From an uncultured Bacteroides sp. (GTDB taxonomy: Bacteria > Bacteroidota > Bacteroidia > Bacteroidales > Bacteroidaceae), in assembly GCF_902491285.1 (NCBI RefSeq), contig NZ_CABUHK010000023.1, forward strand, positions 1-64,000: DNA of 64,000 bases, written 5' to 3'. How positions within the stretch are numbered: position 1 is the stretch's first letter; each line of letters begins with the position of its first letter. Below the pieces are notes generated by a model that searched no databases, was not told where the DNA came from, and saw nothing but the letters and a program-made list of their open reading frames with translations. Both the position numbers and the translations under genes were made by a program. Below, piece by piece: positions 28,425 through 36,794 of the stretch.

Positions 28425-30899
28425 TTACTTTGAAGAGAAACAATAGACATTCCCTGCAAAGTCGCAAACAACCATCCGGTTGCCGGATACGGCTATGGTC
28501 GAGAATACGGGGGCTCCGAGATTATATTTATCTTTTATGATTCCCGTTGCCTGGTCGATGGCATATAGATAACCGTCGGAAGCTCCGAGATAGACGATTC
28601 CCTGTGACGCTACGGGGCTTGTTTCCACTCCGGCTTGGGGGGTGCTGGAATAAGGGGCGGTATACACAAGTGAAGGTGATGTCTCTACTTTCCATTTATT
28701 GAAAAGTGTAGATTTGTCCAGTGCGAAAACTCCACGGTCGGCTGTGCCGAAGATAATTTCCTGTTCGGTGACGAGCGGGGTGGATGTAACGTCCAGGTTG
28801 GCCGATAGCTCTTTTTGTTGGAGTACTTTTCCGGTTTTCGGTTCTATGGTGAAGAAGCTTTTGGAAGAGATAATCCACAATGTTCCGTCTTTATAGACCG
28901 GAGATGCTCCCCGGTTGCCGAGTCCGTTGCCGGAGAGTTTCCAAAGTAGTTTCCCAGTGCAGATGTCGTTGCCGTATAATCCTCCCCATTGGGTTCCGCT
29001 GACTAATACATCTCCGGCAACGGTCAGTGTTGTAGTAGAGCCTTCCCGCTGTTTCCAGTCTTTGTTAGTCCATATTGTTTGTCCTGTTTTTAAGTCATAG
29101 GCAGATAGTCCGGTACCGATTCCGGCATAGACTACACCTTTATCTATGGTCACTCCTTCAGTCAGATAGGGGTAACTGTCAAGATTGATATATTGTTTCC
29201 AAAGTAACTTTCCTGATTCTGCGTCTAAAGCATATAGATTGCAAGAAGCGTCCTGGGCTATTACAACTCCATTCTCATAGGCAATTGTATTTTTTATGGA
29301 GTTTACCGTGCGGAACTTCCATAACGGTTTGCCGGAGCTGAAATCAAATGCGCAGATAGAAGTGTTCAGTGACACATTATCATCGGTGGTAGCGATGAAT
29401 ATCCTTTGTCCGGCGATAATGGGAGAAGTCATAAAGATGTTGCTGCCAGTGTTGGCTGTCCATTGCAGTTGCAGAGGGAGCTTGATTTGAGAACCGTTGA
29501 TGCCTCCGGAGTGCGCTGCGTTTTGAAGTAGGGTGTTCCAGTCTTTGCCCGGAATAGTAGGCGGGTTGAAATCTTTTTGATAAGTGAATTGGCTGGTAGC
29601 AGTCGCTTTCTTTCCGTCGTTGAAGAATGAGGTTACTGTAAGATTCAGTTTCTTTCCATTTTCATTCACTGGCATTTGGATGTTTTCACTCCAATTCCAG
29701 TCAGTGAGAGAGGTAAGATTACCTTTGGCTATTTCCTGATTATTCTCCGCATCGCTCAGGATATAAGAAACACGTGATGTTTTCGCTTGCGAGTGATATG
29801 TGTTGACGGAAACAAGAAGCAGGTTTTCGTCTGCAGAAGCAGTAGCAGTAGTCTGGTTGTTCATTGGAGAGACGATGGCTATTTGCGGTTCGATGAAAGC
29901 GTATCTCAATTCTGTACTGATGTTATTATTGGCATCTACCTTAATATCACGGAAAGAAGAGGGTGAGTGGTCAATGCCGCCTTTGTCTAACGTTCCGGTG
30001 CAGATTGTGTAAATTCCATTCTGATTGCGGACGTAGTTGTAGTGCATATGCCCGTATATTTGCGCTTTTGTATTGAAAGCACGCAGGTCGAGTATATGTT
30101 CATTGTCGGCTTTGAATACGAAAGTGTCACTTGCGGTGAATAGGTCATGATTGAAAAGAATCAGTGCTTGCCCTTTCTTCATCAGTGCGAGGTCATTTTT
30201 CAGCCAGTTATATACGTCTTTCAGTGTATAATCAGTCGGATTGTCTCCGTGGCTGATGGGGGTGACTACATAATGGATATTGCCGATGTCGAATGAATAC
30301 CATGTCGGTCCGTAGAGAGATTCGTAGAGTTCTTCGCCATATTTGCCTTTCACCAGGTCGTGATTGCCGATACAATAATAAACGGGGCAATCCATCGTTT
30401 GTGAATTGACCACTTGGTTGTGCATTGTGAGCCCCGGTTCGTAACAGATGTCACCGGTATGAATCAGGAAGGCCGGTTTCTCGTTGTTGATGTAATGTTT
30501 CAGGTCTGTCACCCAACGTCCCATCCCACCGGTCACTTCGGTGTCGGTGATTTGGACGAAAGAGTGCTCTTTCGATTTAGTCTGTTCGCTCTCCGATAGC
30601 AGGAAATCGTAGCTTTTTCTATTTTCTTTGGTAGAAAGATAGAATTGCTGTGTTTTATATCCCGCAGGAGTTGTAATAGTGATGAACCGTGTCTTTTCGA
30701 ATCCGGGTAAAGAGAACCGACCCTTCTTATCTGTCTTTACTACGTTCAATCCGTCGGTTACCATAACGCCCGCCAGCGGCTTGTCGCCTTTGTTAAATAT
30801 GCCCGATTGGTCGGTGTCGACATAGACTGTTCCTTTGAATTGAGCGCTTAGTGGCAGATATAGTAAAAATGAGATTAGTATGACAGATAATCTTTTCAT
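28425..30899 (-). CDS. Exported metallophosphoesterase fused to a PQQ-like beta-propeller
   Basis: The 824-residue protein has a signal peptide (1-20), a carboxypeptidase-regulatory-like N-domain (~20-100), and a calcineurin-like phosphoesterase core with HTGDIC (about 148), YCIGNHD (about 178), LFNHDLF and YGHMHYN. An Ig-like linker (~350-450) leads to a PQQ-type propeller (~470-824) with repeated GKLLWK and LYAIDQATG motifs. The first metal motif, normally DxH, reads ITDTEV, so one metal ligand has been replaced by Glu. It is probably periplasmic and may be a phosphodiesterase or phosphatase; the substrate is unknown. It lies 45 bases after the symporter gene and is likely in one operon with it. 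Confidence 0.82.
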   Translation of the reverse strand: MKRLSVILISFLLYLPLSAQFKGTVYVDTDQSGIFNKGDKPLAGVMVTDGLNVVKTDKKGRFSLPGFEKTRFITITTPAGYKTQQFYLSTKENRKSYDFLLSESEQTKSKEHSFVQITDTEVTGGMGRWVTDLKHYINNEKPAFLIHTGDICYEPGLTMHNQVVNSQTMDCPVYYCIGNHDLVKGKYGEELYESLYGPTWYSFDIGNIHYVVTPISHGDNPTDYTLKDVYNWLKNDLALMKKGQALILFNHDLFTASDTFVFKADNEHILDLRAFNTKAQIYGHMHYNYVRNQNGIYTICTGTLDKGGIDHSPSSFRDIKVDANNNISTELRYAFIEPQIAIVSPMNNQTTATASADENLLLVSVNTYHSQAKTSRVSYILSDAENNQEIAKGNLTSLTDWNWSENIQMPVNENGKKLNLTVTSFFNDGKKATATSQFTYQKDFNPPTIPGKDWNTLLQNAAHSGGINGSQIKLPLQLQWTANTGSNIFMTSPIIAGQRIFIATTDDNVSLNTSICAFDFSSGKPLWKFRTVNSIKNTIAYENGVVIAQDASCNLYALDAESGKLLWKQYINLDSYPYLTEGVTIDKGVVYAGIGTGLSAYDLKTGQTIWTNKDWKQREGSTTTLTVAGDVLVSGTQWGGLYGNDICTGKLLWKLSGNGLGNRGASPVYKDGTLWIISSKSFFTIEPKTGKVLQQKELSANLDVTSTPLVTEQEIIFGTADRGVFALDKSTLFNKWKVETSPSLVYTAPYSSTPQAGVETSPVASQGIVYLGASDGYLYAIDQATGIIKDKYNLGAPVFSTIAVSGNRMVVCDFAGNVYCFSSK

Positions 30900-30944
30900 G
30901 GTCAGTTCTCCGGTTTTTAGTGTGTTAAGCTAATTATTCCTTTT

Positions 30945-32822
30945 TTATTTCAGTTGTTTCATTTCTTCATTGTAGCGTGCTTCTTCTTTGCATAAAGGTT
31001 TGTACCACGTCTTTCTTAATATGAGTGTGGTGACCAGAAGCAGAGCGATGGAACTCCACAGTCCCAGTTGTTCGCGGACAACGAGGTACATCGGAATGAT
31101 GGTAAGCGTACATTGCCAAACGATACCGATTGCCACGTTGAAAGCGTCTCTTTTGAAGTTTCTGTTTGGCCGGATGTGGGGATAACGGGCCAACGCTTTT
31201 TTTTCAACCGGCTTCCACCATCCCCAGGGGCGTACACGGGTATAGAAGTTGATAAGTGTCTCTTCATCAGTCGGGGGAGCGCTGTAAGTTCCGGCGATAC
31301 ATCCTATCAGGGAAACGCCAAACAGAACGGGGAAGAAATACAGTACCCATGCATCAGGGACAGTAAATTTCATAACGATTGCCGCCAATACTCCGGCTGT
31401 CATTCCCCAGAAATAGCCTTCACCATTGAAGCGCCACCAGTGCCATTTCAGTACGTTGGCTGCGATATATCCACCGAAGAGTGCGCCTACAATCCATTGG
31501 AAGATTTCATTGATATCTTTCAGGAAGAATCCGATGACGGTGCTGACTACTACCACTGCAACAGAAATAACATAACTGCTGCGGATTTGCGTTTTTACGC
31601 TTGCTTTCGGGTTGATATATTTCAGATAAATGTCATTCACGATATATGCGGGAGCTGCATTCACCGTAGAAGCGAAAGTAGACATAAATGCAGCCAATAG
31701 CCCTGCCAGCAATAGCCCTGCCAGTCCGGCAGGCACATAACGGGTAATCAAATGGGGAAGAATCGTCTCAAAATCCGTCCGTGTAACTTCCATTTGTGCC
31801 ATTCCGCCATCCTCTTTGAAGAAGTAGATAGCCAGCAATGCGAATCCCATAATCATCAGGTAGCGGGGGATTAATAATACCACGGATACGGAACCGCTCA
31901 TCATAGCCGCTTCTTTCGGAGATTTGCAGGACAGAATCTTCTGCATATCATAGTTGGGAGCGGGGCCTGCCATACTCATAAAGATTCCTTTCAGTAACGC
32001 CATCATGACGAAAATGCTAATCAGGCTGTAAGGTTCGTTAGCCATTCGCTCGGTAAGAAGATTCATCCGGCTGCTCCAGTCAATATCGAGCGTCCACCCG
32101 AAGAAAGGTGAATCCCAGCCGACGGGAACAAATGAGTGAATCATATCCGGTGCTACCATCTGCATGCCGATGACAACAATAACGATACCTGCTACCGTCA
32201 TAATCAGGAACTGAACGACATCCGTCCATACGATACTCAACATTCCGCCGAGCATCACATAGAAAGTCGCGATTGTGGTAAAGAAAATACCGTATACATG
32301 AGGGACATATTCAGCAGGAACATTGAAAGGAATAAATGGAGATACCACTTCCCAAGGGATGAATATCTCCATAAATTTACCAATACCTATGAATCCATAA
32401 CTTAAAAAACCGAGTACGCTGAGTAACGCGAATACGATCACAATCGTATGTGAAAGCGTTGAACCTTTTCCTTTTCCGAAACGGGTTTTAATCCATTCGG
32501 CACCGGTGAGCACGTTGGAACGGCGCAGCCACACGGATAAGTAAACCATGAGGAATATCTGGTTGAATACCGGCCATAGCCAGGGAATCCAAAGACTTTT
32601 GAAGCCATAGGCGAATGCCCAATATACCATTAGCATTGTGCCCGTAATATCGAACATTCCGGAGGCGTTGGACAATCCCAGCATATAGAACGGTAATGAT
32701 TTTCCTCCTAAGAAATAGGAATCCATATTTTGGGCAGCACGTTTTTTAAGGATAAGTCCGATGACAATCATTGCGATAAGATAGGCGCATATGATAAGAA
32801 GGTCGGCAGTGTGTAATTTCAT
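30945..32822 (-). CDS. Sodium:solute symporter (SSS family)
   Basis: The 625-residue membrane protein has about 13-14 hydrophobic segments, beginning near the N-terminus (LLIICAYLIAMIVIGLIL) and with the SSS signature region GLLLAGLLAAFMSTFAS, which is rich in small residues, near the middle. It imports a sugar or similar solute with Na+. Its transcription direction, its nearness to PUL 2 (GH130 ends 1.4 kb upstream) and the analogy to mannan pathways in which an SSS carrier feeds a GH130 phosphorylase suggest a disaccharide, but this is inference. It has its own promoter and is followed by the phosphoesterase gene. Confidence 0.9.
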   Translation of the reverse strand: MKLHTADLLIICAYLIAMIVIGLILKKRAAQNMDSYFLGGKSLPFYMLGLSNASGMFDITGTMLMVYWAFAYGFKSLWIPWLWPVFNQIFLMVYLSVWLRRSNVLTGAEWIKTRFGKGKGSTLSHTIVIVFALLSVLGFLSYGFIGIGKFMEIFIPWEVVSPFIPFNVPAEYVPHVYGIFFTTIATFYVMLGGMLSIVWTDVVQFLIMTVAGIVIVVIGMQMVAPDMIHSFVPVGWDSPFFGWTLDIDWSSRMNLLTERMANEPYSLISIFVMMALLKGIFMSMAGPAPNYDMQKILSCKSPKEAAMMSGSVSVVLLIPRYLMIMGFALLAIYFFKEDGGMAQMEVTRTDFETILPHLITRYVPAGLAGLLLAGLLAAFMSTFASTVNAAPAYIVNDIYLKYINPKASVKTQIRSSYVISVAVVVVSTVIGFFLKDINEIFQWIVGALFGGYIAANVLKWHWWRFNGEGYFWGMTAGVLAAIVMKFTVPDAWVLYFFPVLFGVSLIGCIAGTYSAPPTDEETLINFYTRVRPWGWWKPVEKKALARYPHIRPNRNFKRDAFNVAIGIVWQCTLTIIPMYLVVREQLGLWSSIALLLVTTLILRKTWYKPLCKEEARYNEEMKQLK

Positions 32823-32865
32823 ACTATTGTTTTAAGTCGATTTATATATTGTATGTTCTTTGCTG

Positions 32866-32897
32866 CAAAGGTAGGGAGAAAGAGTTGGGCAAACAAG
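32866..32897 (-). promoter_or_regulatory. Promoter of the symporter-phosphoesterase operon
   Basis: On the minus strand TACCTTTG (32866-32873) is the -7 box, with CTTG (32894-32897) 20 bases upstream at the -33 position. The start codon is 44 bases downstream. Confidence 0.6.
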
Positions 32898-32945
32898 TAT
32901 TATTTTAGCACATTCTGATACTAAACAATAAATGCTTCTTATTCC

Positions 32946-33360
32946 TTATGATATTAATTCATTCCTTAGATTCCCTGCCTGTATATGTTTTATGCCATTG
33001 TGCGAAGGTAAAACCATATCGTCAATTGAGACCACCAGCTTTGGAAGGTTATCATTTATGCTCTCTAATGGCGAGAACTCCCGTTCTATGGTACTTTGAT
33101 CTGCCATTATATAAGAGCACTGTATATAAACGGTTTCTCCTGTTTTTTGAGTAGCGAAGTCAATTTCTTTGCCTTTGGTATTGCTTGTATAAACTTTATA
33201 TCCCATACGGAGTAAATCCAAGTAAACTGCGTTTTCTATCTGGTAGCCAAAGCCGTAACCATAACCAGGATAGAGATAATTTTTATAAGCAAGATCATTA
33301 ATGTAGAACTTACTTGTTCTGGAAAAGGTTTCTTTTCCCTTGATGTCATAACGACTTTGT
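32946..33360 (-). pseudogene. C-terminal fragment of a DUF4143-type ATPase
   Basis: From about RYDIKGKE onwards the minus strand encodes a DUF4143 domain: SKFYINDLAYKNYL, IENAVYLDLLRMGYKVY, and the nuclease-like KEIDFATQ, ending VSIDDMVLPSHNGIKHI. This is the C-terminal third of the large ATPase + DUF4143 family. The start codon available at 33380 lies in remnant GH130 sequence, so this is not a complete gene. The N-terminal half of the same kind of protein lies 150 bases away on the opposite strand. Confidence 0.75.
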
Positions 33361-33428
33361 TTGTCTCTACGAGCTTGCAAATACTTTCCACAGAAGCAGC
33401 AGAACGGACTCCGTGAGCCAGATGTAGC
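33358..33428 (-). pseudogene. Internally deleted GH130 remnant
   Basis: In one minus-strand frame the sequence reads LHLAHGVR fused to SAASVESICKLVETNK. Both pieces match the intact GH130 next door (LHLAHGVR and [16 protein letters not shown]) but about 100 residues between them are missing. So part of a second, diverged GH130 gene once stood here. DNA similarity can be seen directly in the two regions (33361-33428 against about 34245-34290 and 34570-34595). Confidence 0.75.
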
Positions 33429-33527
33429 TAGTCTTTTTGCTGATTAAGATTGAAGATCTAAGCTATTCTTAGTCGATGTTTATTTAATATTGTTTTCTGT
33501 TTCGTATAAGAAATAAAATAGCTATAT

Positions 33528-34184
33528 TTGTTCATTCTATTACTTATAAGAAATAAAATGAGAAAGCTGGAGTATTATAAAAGAGAATTGTATATTCAAC
33601 GTATAAGACCTTTTGTCAACACGCAGATGATAAAAGTTATTGTTGGACAAAGGCGTGTAGGAAAGAGCTATTTGCTGTTTCAGTTGATGGATGAGATTCA
33701 GAGTGAATTTCCAAAGGCGGATATCATTTATATCAATAAAGAATTATTCGAATTTGATCAGATTAAAACATATGTTGATTTGATCAATTATGTGTCTGCC
33801 ACAAGAAAAAATATGGATGATAAATGTTATCTGTTTATTGATGAGATACAGGATATTGAAGATTTCGAAAAGGCTTTGAGACATTTCTTTGCAGAGAATA
33901 CCTATGATATTTATTGTACTGGGAGCAATGCCACTATGCTTTCGGGAGAATTGGCTACTTTTCTGAGTGGTAGGTATATTGAGTTTAAAGTATATGGTTT
34001 GACGTACGCAGAATTTTTAGAGTTCCATAAACTAGAAGACTCAGTTGAAGCATTTAGTCGTTTCTATCGGTATGGCGGACTTCCTTATCTTGCTAGTTTG
34101 CCTTTTAAGGTTTGTGTCAGCTCAATAAAAAAGCCCGCCATTGACGTGGAATTTGTCAATGACGGGCAGTTACTATTATTCTAA
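33528..34184 (+). pseudogene. N-terminal fragment of a DUF4143-type ATPase
   Basis: The plus strand encodes the ATPase half: Walker A in VIVGQRRVGKSYLLF, Walker B in CYLFIDEIQDIEDFE, then YCTGSNATMLSGELATFLSG and a run to FYRYGGLPYL. At about 34108 the reading frame leaves the family and runs antisense through the PUL 2 terminator (to SSIKKPAIDVEF...), ending at 218 residues against about 400 for the family. It may still be translated, since it has a start and no internal stop, but it lacks the DUF4143 half. GC is lower than in the PUL genes. Confidence 0.75.
34125..34167 (-). terminator. Rho-independent terminator of PUL 2
   Basis: On the minus strand GCCCGTCATTGAC (34167-34155) pairs with GTCAATGGCGGGC (34145-34133) around a 9-base loop, with one non-standard pair, and is followed by six T. 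It lies about 40 bases after the GH130 stop. Confidence 0.9.
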
Positions 34185-34208
34185 GACCTATATCTAACTC
34201 GCGTTACC

Positions 34209-35396
34209 TTAAAAACAAACCTGTTCTGCCATTGCATATTTGTTAGCTTCTATGAGTTTGCAAATGTTTTCTACAGAAGCAGCAGAGCGTAAACCGTCTG
34301 CCGGTGTGTGAAGACAATAATCTATCAGTCTGTCTACGGTGGAAGTTGCTACGTGCATGCGGGTATCCGAAGACGCATAATAGATATATACCGTTCCGTC
34401 CTCATCCGCAATCCATCCGTTGGAGAAGAGTACATTGGATACATCACCTATTCTTTCTTCATCTACCGGAGCTAGCAAGTATCCACCCGGCTCGGCGATT
34501 ATCTTTGTCGGATCTTCCAGAGACGTCATATACAGATAGAGTACATAACGCAGCCCGGCAGCGCAAGCCCGTACACCGTGGGCGAGATGCAACCATCCTT
34601 TGGGGGTTTTGATAGGATGGGGACCCTCACCATTCTTCACCTCTTTTATAGTGTGATAGTAACGGTGGTTGATGATAATCTCTTCTTTTACTTCAGCGTG
34701 AGTCATATCATCTATTAGTGCCCAGCCGATACCTCCGCCGTTTCCGGCATCAATAAAACTGTCTTGCGGGCGGGTGTACAAAGCGTATTTACCGTTAACA
34801 AATTCCGGATGCAGAACGACATTGCGTTGCTGGCTTTTGGAAATCAGGTTCGGCAGGCGTTCCCAATTCTTCAAGTCTCTGGTGCGGACGATACCTGCTT
34901 TCGCTATGGCGGAAGATAAGTCGCCCGGCGCAGCGTTCGGGTCAAGGCTTTCGCTACAGAAGATACCGTAAATCCAACCGTCTTCGTGAGCCGTCAGGCG
35001 CATGTCGTAGACATTTGTTTCCGACGGGTCTGTATCCGGCAGATGTATCGGGTATTCCCAAAAACGGAAATTGTCTACGCCATTCGGACTTTCAGCGATG
35101 GCAAAGAATGATTTACGATCATTTCCTTCCACGCGGACTACCATCAGGTACTTTCCGTTCCATTTGATAGCTCCCGAGTTCATGGCGGCATTGACGCCAA
35201 TCCGTTCCATAAGCCATGGATTCGTTTCCGGATTCAGGTCGTAACGCCACTCCAAAGGAGTGTGATCAACTGTCAAGATAGGATATTTATAACGCTCGAA
35301 TATTCCATTTGGGGAAAATATTATCTTGTTTTTACGTGAGATAAGTGACTCATGTTCTTTTTTTAGAATATGAAGTCTATTATTGTATCTATTCAT
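34209..35396 (-). CDS. GH130 phosphorylase, mannosylglucose phosphorylase-like
   Basis: The 395-residue protein is a five-bladed propeller of family GH130. It has [19 protein letters not shown] and [19 protein letters not shown] near the N-terminus, the conserved Asp in [19 protein letters not shown], the phosphate-binding region around RNVVLHPEF and [21 protein letters not shown], and [27 protein letters not shown] near the C-terminus. The length and the N-terminal region resemble GH130_1, 4-O-beta-D-mannosyl-D-glucose phosphorylases. It has no signal peptide, so it should act in the cytoplasm on imported disaccharide and yield mannose-1-phosphate. It is the last gene of PUL 2. Family firm; exact substrate less so. 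Confidence 0.9.
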   Translation of the reverse strand: MNRYNNRLHILKKEHESLISRKNKIIFSPNGIFERYKYPILTVDHTPLEWRYDLNPETNPWLMERIGVNAAMNSGAIKWNGKYLMVVRVEGNDRKSFFAIAESPNGVDNFRFWEYPIHLPDTDPSETNVYDMRLTAHEDGWIYGIFCSESLDPNAAPGDLSSAIAKAGIVRTRDLKNWERLPNLISKSQQRNVVLHPEFVNGKYALYTRPQDSFIDAGNGGGIGWALIDDMTHAEVKEEIIINHRYYHTIKEVKNGEGPHPIKTPKGWLHLAHGVRACAAGLRYVLYLYMTSLEDPTKIIAEPGGYLLAPVDEERIGDVSNVLFSNGWIADEDGTVYIYYASSDTRMHVATSTVDRLIDYCLHTPADGLRSAASVENICKLIEANKYAMAEQVCF

Positions 35397-35462
35397 ATCT
35401 ATTCAACATATTAAGAGATAAAGATTTGCTGTCTATTTCTCTTGTATCTTCTTGACAAGACT

Positions 35463-35530
35463 AAAAAGAAACTGTTCACAATGCAGATAGACATGAAATG
35501 TATACTGTGTTGTACAGACAGTTTCTTTTT
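35463..35530 (-). terminator. Inverted repeat between the SGBP and GH130 genes
   Basis: AAAAAGAAACTGT (35463-35475) and ACAGTTTCTTTTT (35518-35530) are perfect 13-base inverted repeats with a 42-base loop. On the minus strand the second arm ends in CTTTTT. It could stop part of the transcription or set mRNA ends before GH130, so that GH130 is expressed less than the surface genes. Confidence 0.45.
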
Positions 35531-35589
35531 ATGTTTTATCATTTTAAAAGTATGGGGGTACTTTTAAACGGATATGTCAAGTTTATAAA

Positions 35590-36771
35590 TTATTGCTTAG
35601 TGATAAAATAAGAACGAACGGTGTAACCAGGTTCCAAGAAGCTAACCCAATACCAGCCGTCTTTTATTTTATCTATTTTACAGTCTTCTATTGGGTAGGC
35701 AACATTTTTATCTATTGCATTTTTAGCAACTTTATAAAGTACAGCGTTGGTTTTTGCTCCTTCTTCAAGGTTACCGGTAAATTGAACTGCAAATCCGGCA
35801 GCATAACTTCCTGTACCTTTTATTGTTAATAGTGAAATATTAAGTTCTTTAGAATAAATAGCTTCACCAACTTTTGATGTAGAAAGACTCTGGTAAGCAA
35901 AAGAACCGGCTATTAAGTAACGATAGCTTGGATTTTCTAAATAAGGTTCGTCAATAGTCTTGATATGAATATCAATAGACTGCCCTTCTTTGTCCTTGAT
36001 GGTGATTGCTTTATTGAAATAGTTTCTTTTCAGTCCTTCAATAATAACTTCTGTTCCATTTTCTCCTACCGTGCATTTGATATAAGATGAGGAGTAGTTG
36101 GGGAGACTACAAGTATAATCACCGTTTCCATCCAGAATTTTGATCGTGACAGGTTTATCAGTTATTAGATAAGTAATATCTTCACTATTATCTACTACTA
36201 GTTTCTTAATTACTTTCACTGTAATTTCAGCTGTTTTGTTGCGTTTATCCTTTACGGTCAATGTGGCAGTACCTGGAGCAATACTGGTAATATCTACTTT
36301 GCCATCCTCACTAATTTTTGCAGTTGCTACAGCTTCGCTGGAGGAAGTAATGCTATAACCACGATTGCCAGTATACACTTCAAGAGTTTTAGATTCTCTA
36401 GGGAACATGGTAGTAGCAACTGTTTTCATTACAAGGTCTAACTCCTGATCTACAACTACTTTTATATTTGCTGACTTTTTGGCCCAGTCGGTAACCGTTA
36501 CTATTGCAGTACCATATTGTAGGCCGGTTACGATTACTTCATCGCCTGATATAGCGGCTGTCGCTACTTTTGTATCCGAACTAGTCACTTTATAGCCACC
36601 GTTGCCATCAACAATTCGGAAACTTCCTTCGGCTGCTTCATCCAGATTGATTGCTAGGGCTTCTGCATCTACAGCTAGATTTGCATAACTTGGTGCGTCT
36701 TCATTGCAACCGGAGAATAACCCGGTTGCAAAAAGCGCGATTCCTGCTAAATATAATAAATTTCTTTTCAT
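35590..36771 (-). CDS. PUL 2 surface lipoprotein with Ig-like (BIG2) repeats
   Basis: The 393-residue lipoprotein has lipobox FSGC (Cys near 21) followed by NEDAPSYAN. Two or three tandem bacterial Ig-like domains follow (~30-200), each with the pattern SSDTKVATAAISGDEVIVTGL / SSSEAVATAKISEDGKVDI and GTATLTVKD. The C-terminal half (~270-393) is a different beta-rich domain with many aromatic residues. The position after GH30 in a SusCD operon suggests a surface glycan-binding protein; Ig repeats act as spacers that lift the binding domain above the membrane (inference). It is 23 bases after the GH30 gene. Confidence 0.7.
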   Translation of the reverse strand: MKRNLLYLAGIALFATGLFSGCNEDAPSYANLAVDAEALAINLDEAAEGSFRIVDGNGGYKVTSSDTKVATAAISGDEVIVTGLQYGTAIVTVTDWAKKSANIKVVVDQELDLVMKTVATTMFPRESKTLEVYTGNRGYSITSSSEAVATAKISEDGKVDITSIAPGTATLTVKDKRNKTAEITVKVIKKLVVDNSEDITYLITDKPVTIKILDGNGDYTCSLPNYSSSYIKCTVGENGTEVIIEGLKRNYFNKAITIKDKEGQSIDIHIKTIDEPYLENPSYRYLIAGSFAYQSLSTSKVGEAIYSKELNISLLTIKGTGSYAAGFAVQFTGNLEEGAKTNAVLYKVAKNAIDKNVAYPIEDCKIDKIKDGWYWVSFLEPGYTVRSYFITKQ

Positions 36772-36794
36772 GATATTCTTTAAATTATGGTTCG

